Positions 49,058 to 57,695 of a DNA stretch of 64,000 nt are shown piece after piece. Location of the stretch: positions 63,504-127,503 of the forward strand of contig CAYGWX010000001.1 in the NCBI GenBank assembly GCA_964353855.1, read 5' to 3'. The position numbers and the translations under genes are program-made. The DNA comes from CAYGWX01 sp964353855 [NCBI: uncultured bacterium]. GTDB taxonomy: Bacteria; Edwardsbacteria; CAYGWX01. Every line of letters starts with the position of its first letter. Within the stretch, counting starts at the first letter, position 1. The notes beneath the pieces are model-generated. The model worked only from the letters and a program-made list of their open reading frames with translations, did no database searches and was not told the DNA's origin.

Positions 49058-50736
49058 GGAAAGGATTCGTCTTTCTGGTCGCTTGCCTCCTTCTCGGGGG
49101 GGTGTGCTTCGCCCAGGCTCCGGACACCACGAAGGACGTGAGGCTCACCAGCTCGGCGCAGACGGACCTCGTGTCCGACCGGATCACGGGAATGGGGCAG
49201 AACCGCCCGGCATGGGTGAACCGGCTCTACCTTTATCCGACCCTGGAGTTCTACGGGTACAAGCTGGGCTTCAGCTTCCTCATCTCCTCGGAGGAGAAGA
49301 AGACCCGGCAGCCGTTCGACCGCTTCGGGGGGGACGTCCAACAGGAGGTCGGGCTCGCCAAGGGCTGGATGGACGTGAAGCTGGGCGACGCCCATCCCAA
49401 GTTCTCGCACTACACCCTGGACGGGATCCTGGTCCGGGGAGGGAGCGTGGACCTGAACCCCGGGCTGCTGCGCATGGCCGTGGCCATGGGCCAGACCCAG
49501 CGGGCCATCGACCAGGTCATCGAGAACGGCCAGGAGACCGTGGTCCCGAGCTTCCGGCAGAACCTGTTCGCGGCCAAGCTCGGGTTCGGCAAGAAGGCCG
49601 GCTCGCACTTCGACCTGAACGTCCTGAAGGTGAAGGACGACCCCGGGTCCATCGACAGCACCGGGGTGGCCACGCCCAGGGAAAACGCGGTGTTCGGGAC
49701 CACCGGGCAGCTGGACTTCGGGGGACGGTTCCGGATGAGCGGGGAGTGGGCTCTGGGCGTCCTGACCCGGGACGTGCGCTCCGGGGAGATCAACCTCTCC
49801 AGCCTGTCCGGGTTCCCGACCGGGATCATCAAGCCCCGGCTCTCCACGCAGTACGGCACGGCCTACACCTTCGGGGCCGAGCTGCGGCTGCCCTCCAAAA
49901 AAGCCTCCGGGGGGCTGGAGGCGGACTACCGCAGGGTGGACCAGGGGTTCGTATCCCTGGGCTCCCCGAACCTGCTGAACGACATCCAGGGCCTGACCTT
50001 AAACGGGGATCTCACCCTGCGCAACGGGCTCGTCGGGTTGCGCGCCGGGTACGAGGAGACCCGGGACAACGTGGAGAACCTGAAGCCCTCCACGACCAGG
50101 ACCACCACCTGGCATAGCGATCTCGCCGTCCTTCCGGCGAGGCTGCCCTACCTGACCCTGGGCTTCAGCGGCTACGGACAAAAGAACGACGAGGCCAACG
50201 ACACCCTGAAGATTCACAACCTCACCGGGGCGTTCTCCGCGGTGGCTGGAGCGAATCTGACCCTGCTTTCCCTGAGGCAGAGCGCCTCGTTCTCCTGGGC
50301 CCTGCAGGACTATAAGGACAAACGCCCCTTGGCCATGCCGGGGTCGGATTACAAATCCCAGACCGGGACCTGGTCCCATGCCGTGGACTTCCCGTTCCCG
50401 ATCTCGGCGAGCTACAGCCTGGGCCTCACCCGGACCCGGGGCTCGGGCGGGGACCAGACTGAGGACCTCAAGTCCGGCAGCGCGGAGCTGGCCCACCGGG
50501 CCTTCCGGGATTGCTTGAGGACACGGGTCCAATACGTGCAGGAGAAAGGCTCCGGGACCCGGCTGGGGTTCCCCATCGACCAGCTGAAGACCACGTACCG
50601 GGCCGGGACATCCTGGAACGGGGAAAAGTTCAACGCTGGGGTGACCTGGGAGCGGATCCGCTACGACGACCGGGCGGTCGGGGCGAACAGTTACAACGAA
50701 ACCGTGGTCACGACCAACGCGGGGATGAGGTTTTAA
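49054..50736 (+). CDS. Predicted outer-membrane beta-barrel protein
   Basis: 560 residues from GTG 49054, which overlaps the preceding stop (GTGA). The signal peptide (1-22) ends CFAQAP. The rest alternates polar and hydrophobic residues in amphipathic strands with charged turns and ends in a barrel-like strand, VVTTNAGMRF, with terminal Phe. Motifs include RQPFDRFGGDVQQEVGLAKG and HPKFSHYTLDGILVRGGSVD, then LNPG. No known transporter family is evident. With its two upstream partners it may form a barrel plus periplasmic or surface adaptor set. A terminator follows. Confidence 0.65.
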   Translation: MRKGFVFLVACLLLGGVCFAQAPDTTKDVRLTSSAQTDLVSDRITGMGQNRPAWVNRLYLYPTLEFYGYKLGFSFLISSEEKKTRQPFDRFGGDVQQEVGLAKGWMDVKLGDAHPKFSHYTLDGILVRGGSVDLNPGLLRMAVAMGQTQRAIDQVIENGQETVVPSFRQNLFAAKLGFGKKAGSHFDLNVLKVKDDPGSIDSTGVATPRENAVFGTTGQLDFGGRFRMSGEWALGVLTRDVRSGEINLSSLSGFPTGIIKPRLSTQYGTAYTFGAELRLPSKKASGGLEADYRRVDQGFVSLGSPNLLNDIQGLTLNGDLTLRNGLVGLRAGYEETRDNVENLKPSTTRTTTWHSDLAVLPARLPYLTLGFSGYGQKNDEANDTLKIHNLTGAFSAVAGANLTLLSLRQSASFSWALQDYKDKRPLAMPGSDYKSQTGTWSHAVDFPFPISASYSLGLTRTRGSGGDQTEDLKSGSAELAHRAFRDCLRTRVQYVQEKGSGTRLGFPIDQLKTTYRAGTSWNGEKFNAGVTWERIRYDDRAVGANSYNETVVTTNAGMRF

Positions 50737-50748
50737 CCCGAAGGCATA

Positions 50749-50784
50749 AAGAGAGGCCCCGAGCAATCGGGGCCTCTTTGATTT
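50749..50784 (+). terminator. Rho-independent terminator after the barrel gene
   Basis: A 10-bp stem, GAGGCCCCGA / TCGGGGCCTC (50753-50762 and 50767-50776), with a GCAA tetraloop is followed by TTTGATTTCT. Confidence 0.85.
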
Positions 50785-50852
50785 CTCCCTTCTCCTTCTT
50801 CTTCCCATCACCTTTTAGATGCACAAAGGGGAAAGGATTTTATCAAACCCTT

Positions 50853-51641
50853 TCAGCTCAGCGCCATGTCCAGGTAGAGCATGACGATGACCCCGGCGAT
50901 GGTCCCCAGGGTGGCCAGGCGCTCGTGGCCCTGGCGGTGGGTCTCGGGCACGATTTCGTCGCTGATCACGTAGAGCATGGCCCCGGCCGCGAAGCCCATG
51001 GCATAGGGCAGAACGGGCTTGACGAGGTGTACGGCCCAGGCCCCCAGGAAGGCCAGGGGGATCTCCACCAGCCCGGAGCGGATGCCCACGATGGTGGCGT
51101 AGAACCGCGAGCCCAGGCCCGCGGAGAGCGCGGACAGCGAGACCGACAGGCCTTCGATGACGTTCTGGATGCCGATGGCGAGCATCAGGACCAGGGCGTC
51201 CTTGAGGTCCCCGGAGCCGAAGCCCACGCCCACGGCCAGGCCCTCGGGCATGTTGTGCAGGGAGATGGCGAAGATGAACAGCCACACGGCCTTGATCCGC
51301 TTGGCCGGGACGCCCTCCTTGCCGCGGATGAAGTGGCGGTGGGGGATGAGGTGGTCGCCCACGTCCATCAGTCCGGCCCCGAGCGCGATGCCCGCGAGCA
51401 CGGACAGGAGCCCGCCATACTTGAACCCCGGGAGGATGAGGCTGGTGTAGCAGGCCGTGAGCATGACCCCGGCGGCGAACCCCAGGGCCGTGTCCAGGAC
51501 CTTCTGGGTGGCGTTGCGGAGGGGGAAGACGAGGAGGGCCCCGAGCATGTTGAACAGGGTGATGATGACTCCGCCGGCCAGTCCCTGAATGGCGGGGCTG
51601 GGGCCGGTCAGGCCGGTGAACCAGCGCAGGAAGGTGTCCAT
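50853..51641 (-). CDS. ZIP-family divalent metal transporter
   Basis: 262 residues with about eight hydrophobic helices. The signature LHNMPEGLAVGVGF (TM4 His-Asn-x-Pro-Glu-Gly) is present. TM5 has IGIQNVIEGLSVSLSA, where the usual His is replaced by Gln in QNVIEG. A cytoplasmic loop with DHLIPHRHF gives a His-rich metal-binding stretch. Members import Zn, Fe or Mn. A candidate promoter (TTGCAA at 51683-51678, 18 bp, TAAAAT at 51659-51654) leaves a leader of only about 6 nt and there is no Shine-Dalgarno. Confidence 0.9.
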   Translation of the reverse strand: MDTFLRWFTGLTGPSPAIQGLAGGVIITLFNMLGALLVFPLRNATQKVLDTALGFAAGVMLTACYTSLILPGFKYGGLLSVLAGIALGAGLMDVGDHLIPHRHFIRGKEGVPAKRIKAVWLFIFAISLHNMPEGLAVGVGFGSGDLKDALVLMLAIGIQNVIEGLSVSLSALSAGLGSRFYATIVGIRSGLVEIPLAFLGAWAVHLVKPVLPYAMGFAAGAMLYVISDEIVPETHRQGHERLATLGTIAGVIVMLYLDMALS

Positions 51642-51847
51642 AGTCTTGATATCATTTTAACGCACGTCGGCCCCGCTTTGCAAGGGTGCGGGAGCGAATG
51701 GTTTCCCTCCCTCCTTGCGGGGGAGAGGTTGGTGGGGGGTATCGCCAAATAAAAAGGTTGATTTTTCTGGAGGGATGTGGTAAGATACCTTCGTCCCCGG
51801 CCTCCCGGCCTGGAGTCAAAACCTGCTTTCAGGGAAAGGAGGGTACC

Positions 51848-53323
51848 ATGAGGTCCTGTTTCCATCCTTTTCGCCTCACGCCTCACGCCTTACGCCTTAC
51901 GTCTTTTATTCCTCTCACTTCTCACCTCTCACTTCTCACTGCCTTTTTGTTCCTTTGCTCCCCAGCAGCCGTCCACGCCCAATGGGAGCCGGACGTGAGG
52001 CTGACCTACAATGACAGCGCCTCGTCCACGTCGCTGAACAACGCTCGATGCATCGTTGCGGTTCCTGGCGGTAATATCCATGTGGTTTGGTTTGACCGAC
52101 GCGACGGAAACTATGAGATTTACTACAAGCGATCTTCTGATGCAGGCGTTACATGGTCACAGGACCTACGTCTGACCTACAGTCCGCTCGATTCCTGGGA
52201 ACCCTCGGTGGCCGCCTCCGGGACTGCCGTCCATGTGGCTTGGAGAGACTCCCGGGACGGGAACTACGAGATATATTATATTCACTCCACGGATGGAGGC
52301 GTTTCATGGTCCTCGGAGGTTCGCTTGACCAACAACCCTGCGCTGTCCCAACAGCCCTGCATCGCCGCCTCGGATTCCAACGTTCACCTTATTTGGTCCG
52401 ACGAGCGGAACTATTCCATCTACTATAAACGCTCCACCAACGGGGGCAGCACCTGGTCTCAGGACACCTGCCTTCCGGGCTCTTCGGTGCGTTCCCAGTA
52501 CCCCACCCTGGCCCTTTCCTACCCTTGGGTTCATGCGGCCTGGCACGACTCGCGTGACGGGGGTAGGACCTTTGCCATCTATTATCTCCGCTCCACGGAC
52601 AACGGGGCAACATGGTCTCCGGAGACCACGCTGGTCGGTGCCGGTGCCACTTCCTGGTCGCCCTCGTTGGCTGTCTCGGGGGAAAATGTCTATGGGGTTT
52701 GGCGGGACGACCGGGAGGGCAGCGAAAAGATTTTTTTCAAGCGCTCCACCGACCGGGGGAGATCCTGGTCTCCGGACACGCGTCTGACCACGGACTCTTC
52801 CGGGGCTTGGTCACCCTGCGTCTCGGCTTCGGGGTCCAACGTGCATGTCGTTTGGCGGGATTCCCGAGACGGAAATTACGAGATTTATTACAAGCGCTCC
52901 ACGGACGAAGGGCTCACCTGGTCCCAGGATACTCGCCTGACCAGCGACCCCGCTTGGTCCTATCGCCCTTCGTTGGACATTGCCGATCAAATGGTTCATG
53001 TGGTCTGGATGGACCAGCGCGATCATTCCCTTTACGAAGTCTACTACAAGCGCAACCCCACCGGCAACGTCGGGGTGGAGGATGGGGTGCCTTTGCGCCT
53101 TGCGTCTTACGCCTCACGCCTTACGGCGTTTCCCAATCCCTTCACTTCCTTTGCCTCAGTTCCCGGACACGAGGCCGAGCGGTTTTCGCTCTACGACATC
53201 TCCGGGAGGCTGGTCGGGACCTACAAGGGCGACCGGATCGGCAAGGGGCTTCCGGCCGGGGTGTTTTTCCTGAGGCCCGAGGGGAAGGATACCAAACCCT
53301 TGCGGGTGGTGAAGTTGCGGTAG
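51848..53323 (+). CDS. Secreted Asp-box (sialidase-fold) propeller protein with sorting-type C-terminus
   Basis: 491 residues from ATG 51848, set by AAAGGAGGG just upstream. The signal region (1-45) is encoded by low-complexity repeats (PFRLTPHALRLTSFIPLTSH) and ends VHAQW. Six Asp-box repeats, S-x-D-x-G-x-T/S-W, are seen: SSDAGVTW, STDGGVSW, STNGGSTW, STDNGATW, STDRGRSW and STDEGLTW. Each follows YEIYY-like strands, so a six-bladed propeller is likely. The sialidase Arg triad is not obvious, so enzymatic activity is uncertain. A second repeat-coded linker (RLASYASRLT) leads to a short sorting domain (FPNPFTSFASVPGHE ... GVFFLRPEG ... VVKLR). Confidence 0.82.
   Translation: MRSCFHPFRLTPHALRLTSFIPLTSHLSLLTAFLFLCSPAAVHAQWEPDVRLTYNDSASSTSLNNARCIVAVPGGNIHVVWFDRRDGNYEIYYKRSSDAGVTWSQDLRLTYSPLDSWEPSVAASGTAVHVAWRDSRDGNYEIYYIHSTDGGVSWSSEVRLTNNPALSQQPCIAASDSNVHLIWSDERNYSIYYKRSTNGGSTWSQDTCLPGSSVRSQYPTLALSYPWVHAAWHDSRDGGRTFAIYYLRSTDNGATWSPETTLVGAGATSWSPSLAVSGENVYGVWRDDREGSEKIFFKRSTDRGRSWSPDTRLTTDSSGAWSPCVSASGSNVHVVWRDSRDGNYEIYYKRSTDEGLTWSQDTRLTSDPAWSYRPSLDIADQMVHVVWMDQRDHSLYEVYYKRNPTGNVGVEDGVPLRLASYASRLTAFPNPFTSFASVPGHEAERFSLYDISGRLVGTYKGDRIGKGLPAGVFFLRPEGKDTKPLRVVKLR
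51872..51940 (+). repeat. Quasi-tandem repeats within a signal-peptide coding region
   Basis: CGCCTCACGCCTCACGCCTT, then ACGCCTTACG (51872-51903), and CTCACTTCTCACCTCTCACT, then TCTCACT (51914-51940). A related run (CTTACGCCTCACGCCTTACG) recurs at about 53105-53124, in the linker before the sorting domain of the same gene. Confidence 0.75.
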
Positions 53324-53363
53324 GAATGAAACAACCGGACCTCTTTTAGGAAGGAGGTTTCTC

Positions 53364-56048
53364 ATGCGCCATATTCTTTTGAGCCTGCTGCTTCTCGCGT
53401 TTCTCAGTGGTTTGGCCCACGCCGGTTTCCTCGCCCCGGACCTCCAGGCCAAGCTCAACCAGGCCTCCCCGGATGAGAAGCTCAAGGTCATCGTCCGCAT
53501 GGCCGAGGAAGCGGACATCTCGATCTTCCCTCCCGGCCAACGGGAGGCGATGGTCCAGTATTTGAAAGACTTTGCCTCCCGGAGCCAGAAGGATCTTCTG
53601 GCTTCCCTACCTACTTACGGAGATAAGGTTTCCAAGGTCAAGCCCTTCTGGATTTACAACGGGATCGCTTTGGAGGCGACCAAAGAAGTCGTCCTCGACC
53701 TGGCGAAGCGCTCCGATGTGGGCTACATCGAGGAGAAGGGGATTATCAAAATCGAGCCCCTCCCCGGCAAGGAGGAACCTCGGGTCAACGGCTTGGAGTG
53801 GAACATTGCGCGGATCGAAGCTGATCGCGTCTGGAGGGAGTTGGGCTATACGGGCCGAGGAATCGTTATTGGTAACATTGACACCGGGGTCAACGTCAAC
53901 CACCCTACCTTCGGTGGCCGCTGGCGGGGTGGGTATAACTCCTGGTTTGATCCAGTGAATGGTCGAAGAACCCCTTACGATGACAACGGTCACGGCACCT
54001 CCACCATGGCCATCGCCTGTGGAGGGAGTACCGCGGATTCGATCGGCGTAGCCCCTGGAGCCACGTTTGTAGCAACAAAAGCTTTCGATGCTGGTGGAAC
54101 TGTTGAAGTGGACGCGTGTATGCAGTGGTATGCCAGCCTCGGCTCCGCGGCTCCCCATATCATCAATAACTCCTGGGGAAGTTCTGTTGGCAGTGATACG
54201 CATTACTGGCAGATGACGCGCAATCTCCAAATCTTGGGGATTCATCAAGTATTTTCGAATGGCAACAGTGGGCCCGGATCCGGAACGGTGGGAAGTCCTG
54301 CTTCCTATCCTCACCATATCGGGGTAGGGGGAACTGCGATCTCGGATACCCTTGCAAATTGGTCCTCTCGCGGTCCGTCACCCTCCTTCGGGGCCATGGA
54401 AAGCAGCGCGAACTATTTGGATCCGAACTGGGCATCCTCGCGACGCAAACCTGACCTTTCTGCGCCTGGTCTGAACGTGCGCTCGGCCTGGTATGACACC
54501 ACCTACCGGGTGATGTCCGGCACCTCGATGTCCGCCCCCCACGTTGCCGGAACTATGGCCCTCATGCTGGAGAAGAACCCCCTGCTCACGGATAAGGAGA
54601 TCTGGCAGATCCTGACCTCCACCTGCGACACGTTCTCTTTCGGAGGTCCCTACCCAAACCAGAACTACGGCTGGGGCCGCTTGAACGCCTACCGCGCGGT
54701 GATGGCCACGCCCCTGCCGGACCCCCAGTTCCGGCTCAATGCTTCGGCCAACGCCTATCTGTCCCCGAACTCTTCCATTGTGGACTCGGTAACCATCGCT
54801 TCCATCGGGTTTTTCAGCCAGCCGGTGACGTTGGTCCTGGATTCCATCCGTCCGCCTGAGTCCACGCTCAGCGTCTCCTTCAATCCCAATCCGGTCACCC
54901 CTCCTCCGAACGGCAGTGTTAAGACGGGCATGCGGATTGCGGCCCTGACGACGACCCCGGAGCGGACATATCTCCTTTACTACCATGCGGCCGCGGACAC
55001 CCTGACGCGCTGGGTGCAGCTGACCCTCAAGGTGCAATATCCCTATCAGGGGCCCGATGCCTACGGCTACTATGCCTACGACAACACCGACACCGTCTTC
55101 GAGAACGCCCCGGTTTACGGTTGGGTCGAGCTCAATCCCAATCGCGGAGGTCGCGGGTCCTCTGTGGGGCCCGGGGACTACTATTTCAAAACCTACCGAC
55201 ACACTTGGTCACGTATCGGGGTGAAGCATTACGGTTTGGTTTCGGACAGCGTGTCTATTTGCTCCAGCGGCTGGGTGGCTGTGGGGCGGACGACGACCAC
55301 GATTGGGTATAATCGTTTCCTACCCTCGATCCAGTTCGTTCCCAATGGGATCGGGGTATTCTGGGACGACCTCGATATCTATGCGGCCGACGGAGGATCC
55401 TGGTGGTACTACCCGGATACGGTCAACCACCGGTTCATCGTGCAATGGGATTCCATCTCGATTTTCAATGATCTCGCCTGTCGGCAATGGTTTCAGGTCA
55501 TCCTGAACGACACGATCCTCACCCCGCCTTCCGCGCGGACCCGGGACTCCGAGATCCTCCTGCAGTGGAAGCAGGTTCGGGACACCTCCAGCATCACCGT
55601 GGGCCAGCAGAATGCAACCATGGACGTGGGCCTGAACCTGCTATACAACACGGCCTATGCTCCTTATACGGCCCCCATCGGCCCCGGCCGGGCGGTGAAG
55701 TTCACCACGGATCCGCCCCGTTTGCGCGGCGTCGGGGTGCTCTCCCCGCCTGAGGTGCCCGTGCTTCCCCTCCGCTTTGCTCTGGGTCCGGCCATTCCGA
55801 ATCCCTCTAAGGGCGCCCTGAGCGTTTCCTACGACCTCCCTCACGAGGTCCTTGTCAGCCTCAAGGTCTACAACCTCTCCGGCCAGCTGGTCCGTACCCT
55901 GGTCTCCGGGAAGGAGAAGCCCGGCTTTAAGCGCGTGACCTGGGATGGCCGGAGTGAGGACGGCTCAAAGGCTTCCTCCGGGGTTTATTTCTATCGCCTC
56001 CAGGCCGGTCCGTTCACCGCGACCCGGAAGATGCTGGTCTTGAGGTAA
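53364..56048 (+). CDS. Secreted subtilisin-like protease (S8) with prodomain and sorting domain
   Basis: 894 residues. The signal peptide (1-19) ends AHAGF. An I9-like prodomain covers about 20-135 (KLKVIVRMAEEADISIFPPG; DVGYIEEKGIIKIEPLPG). The catalytic domain has Asp in GNIDTGVNVNH (near 173), His in DDNGHGTSTMAI (near 210) and Ser in MSGTSMSAPHVAGTMA (near 389). The oxyanion Asn lies in HIINNSWGS. A long beta-rich region (about 455-810) follows, then a FlgD/T9SS-type domain (LKVYNLSGQLVRTL ... GVYFYRLQAGP ... KMLVLR). AGGAAGGAGG precedes the ATG. The gene 26 bp downstream is a close paralogue. Confidence 0.93.
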   Translation: MRHILLSLLLLAFLSGLAHAGFLAPDLQAKLNQASPDEKLKVIVRMAEEADISIFPPGQREAMVQYLKDFASRSQKDLLASLPTYGDKVSKVKPFWIYNGIALEATKEVVLDLAKRSDVGYIEEKGIIKIEPLPGKEEPRVNGLEWNIARIEADRVWRELGYTGRGIVIGNIDTGVNVNHPTFGGRWRGGYNSWFDPVNGRRTPYDDNGHGTSTMAIACGGSTADSIGVAPGATFVATKAFDAGGTVEVDACMQWYASLGSAAPHIINNSWGSSVGSDTHYWQMTRNLQILGIHQVFSNGNSGPGSGTVGSPASYPHHIGVGGTAISDTLANWSSRGPSPSFGAMESSANYLDPNWASSRRKPDLSAPGLNVRSAWYDTTYRVMSGTSMSAPHVAGTMALMLEKNPLLTDKEIWQILTSTCDTFSFGGPYPNQNYGWGRLNAYRAVMATPLPDPQFRLNASANAYLSPNSSIVDSVTIASIGFFSQPVTLVLDSIRPPESTLSVSFNPNPVTPPPNGSVKTGMRIAALTTTPERTYLLYYHAAADTLTRWVQLTLKVQYPYQGPDAYGYYAYDNTDTVFENAPVYGWVELNPNRGGRGSSVGPGDYYFKTYRHTWSRIGVKHYGLVSDSVSICSSGWVAVGRTTTTIGYNRFLPSIQFVPNGIGVFWDDLDIYAADGGSWWYYPDTVNHRFIVQWDSISIFNDLACRQWFQVILNDTILTPPSARTRDSEILLQWKQVRDTSSITVGQQNATMDVGLNLLYNTAYAPYTAPIGPGRAVKFTTDPPRLRGVGVLSPPEVPVLPLRFALGPAIPNPSKGALSVSYDLPHEVLVSLKVYNLSGQLVRTLVSGKEKPGFKRVTWDGRSEDGSKASSGVYFYRLQAGPFTATRKMLVLR

Positions 56049-56073
56049 CCTTATTGTAGAAAGGAGGCTTCCC

Positions 56074-57687
56074 ATGCGCCATCTGTTACTGGGTTTGATT
56101 GTTTTCCTGTTTCTTGCGGGCCTGACTTATGCCGGTTTCCTCACCCCGGACCTTCAGGCCAAGCTTGACCAAGCCGCCCCGGATGAGAGACTCAAGGTCA
56201 TCGTCCGCATGGCCGAGGAGACGGATATCTCCGTCTTCCCTCAAGGTCAGCGCGAGGCCATGGTCCAGCATCTCAAGGACTTCGCGGCCAGGAGCCAGAA
56301 GGGCCTTCTGGCCACGCTCCCGAGATACGGCGACAGGGTCTCCCACATCAAGCCCTTTTGGATTTACAACGGGATTGCGATGGAGGCGACCAAAGAAGTC
56401 GTCCTCGATTTGGCGAAGCGCTCCGATGTGGGTTACATCGAGGAGAACGCGGTTATCAAAATCGAGCCTCTCCCCGGTAGGGAGGAGCCCCGGGTCAACG
56501 GCTTGGAGTGGAATATCGTCAAGATCAAGGCCGATAGCGTTTGGCGGGTCTTAGGCTACACGGGCCAGGGCATCGTGGTCGGGAACATTGACACCGGGGT
56601 GATGGTGACCCACGAGACCTTCGGGGGCCGCTGGCGCGGGGGGACAAACTCCTGGTTCGATGCTGTGAATGGAGACACCATGCCTTACGATGACCACGGC
56701 CACGGCTCCCATACCATGGGAATTACTTGCGGGGGCAGCACGGCGGAAACCATCGGGGTGGCCCGGAGTGCGACTTTCATCTGTGCCAAGGCTTTCAACT
56801 CCGGCGGTTCAGGCCAAACCTCCTGGATCCTGGCCAGCTACCAATGGTTCGCCAGCCTGGGCTCCGCGGCCCCCCATGTAGTGAATAATTCCTGGGGTGG
56901 TGGCAGCGGTCCCAATACCAATTTCTGGCAGGTGTCCAGAAACCTGCAAATCTTGGGTATCCACCAAGCCTATTCCGCTGGGGGAGGTGGCCCGGGAAGC
57001 GGGACGATTAACTATCCTGCCTCCTATCCACATCATTTCGGAGTAGGAGCTACGGATGTTTCGGATGCTATTGCCAGCTTCTCAGCACGTGGTCCTTCCC
57101 CAAGCTTCGGGTTTATCGAAACCACGGCTAATTACCTCGATCCTAACTGGGCCTCCTCCCGGAGAAAGCCGGACCTTTCAGCTCCCGGAGTGAACATTCG
57201 CTCGGCCTACAATAACGGCGGTTATACAGCCATGTCCGGGACCAGTTTTTCCGCTCCCCACGTTGCCGGGGTCATCGCCCTGATGCTTGAGAAGAATCCT
57301 CGCTTGGATGATAAACAGATCTGGCAGATCCTGACCTCCACTTGCGACACGTTCTCTTTCGGAGGTCCCTACCCAAACCAGAACTACGGCTGGGGCCGCT
57401 TGAACGCCTACCGCGCGGTGATGGGGACTCCTCCCTCCGGCGTGGACGAGGAGGCGGCTCGGTCTCTCGTCTTCCGTCTCCCGTTTTCCGTTTCCCCCAA
57501 TCCCTTTACGTCCTTTGCTCAGGTTCCAGGGCACGAGCGGGAGGCTTTCTCGCTCTACGACGTCTCGGGCAGAAAGGTCGGCACCTTCAAGGGCGACCGG
57601 ATCGGCAAGGGGCTTCCGGCCGGGGTGTTTTTCCTGAGGCCCGAGGGTAAAGACGCGGCGCCTCTTCGGATTGTGAAACTGCGGTAG
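56074..57687 (+). CDS. Secreted subtilisin-like protease (S8), shorter paralogue
   Basis: 537 residues, closely related to the upstream product over signal peptide, prodomain and catalytic domain: Asp in GNIDTGVMVTH (near 173), His in DDHGHGSHTMGI (near 210), Ser in MSGTSFSAPHVAGVIA (near 389). It lacks the long beta-rich region. After the catalytic domain there is only a repeat-like linker (RSLVFRLPFSVSPNPF) and a short sorting domain (FSLYDVSGRKVGTFKGDRIG ... GVFFLRPEG ... IVKLR). That short domain is the same type as at the end of the 51848 product and shares a 60-bp identical DNA block with it. The catalytic part shares an 82-bp identical block with the 53364 gene. AGAAAGGAGG precedes the ATG. 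Confidence 0.93.
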   Translation: MRHLLLGLIVFLFLAGLTYAGFLTPDLQAKLDQAAPDERLKVIVRMAEETDISVFPQGQREAMVQHLKDFAARSQKGLLATLPRYGDRVSHIKPFWIYNGIAMEATKEVVLDLAKRSDVGYIEENAVIKIEPLPGREEPRVNGLEWNIVKIKADSVWRVLGYTGQGIVVGNIDTGVMVTHETFGGRWRGGTNSWFDAVNGDTMPYDDHGHGSHTMGITCGGSTAETIGVARSATFICAKAFNSGGSGQTSWILASYQWFASLGSAAPHVVNNSWGGGSGPNTNFWQVSRNLQILGIHQAYSAGGGGPGSGTINYPASYPHHFGVGATDVSDAIASFSARGPSPSFGFIETTANYLDPNWASSRRKPDLSAPGVNIRSAYNNGGYTAMSGTSFSAPHVAGVIALMLEKNPRLDDKQIWQILTSTCDTFSFGGPYPNQNYGWGRLNAYRAVMGTPPSGVDEEAARSLVFRLPFSVSPNPFTSFAQVPGHEREAFSLYDVSGRKVGTFKGDRIGKGLPAGVFFLRPEGKDAAPLRIVKLR

Positions 57688-57695
57688 GAGGCCTT

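Noticed and set aside
51686-51847. Upstream extension of the Asp-box protein to 51686
   Set aside because: The extension has no signal-like features; a strong Shine-Dalgarno and a signal peptide start at the ATG 51848.
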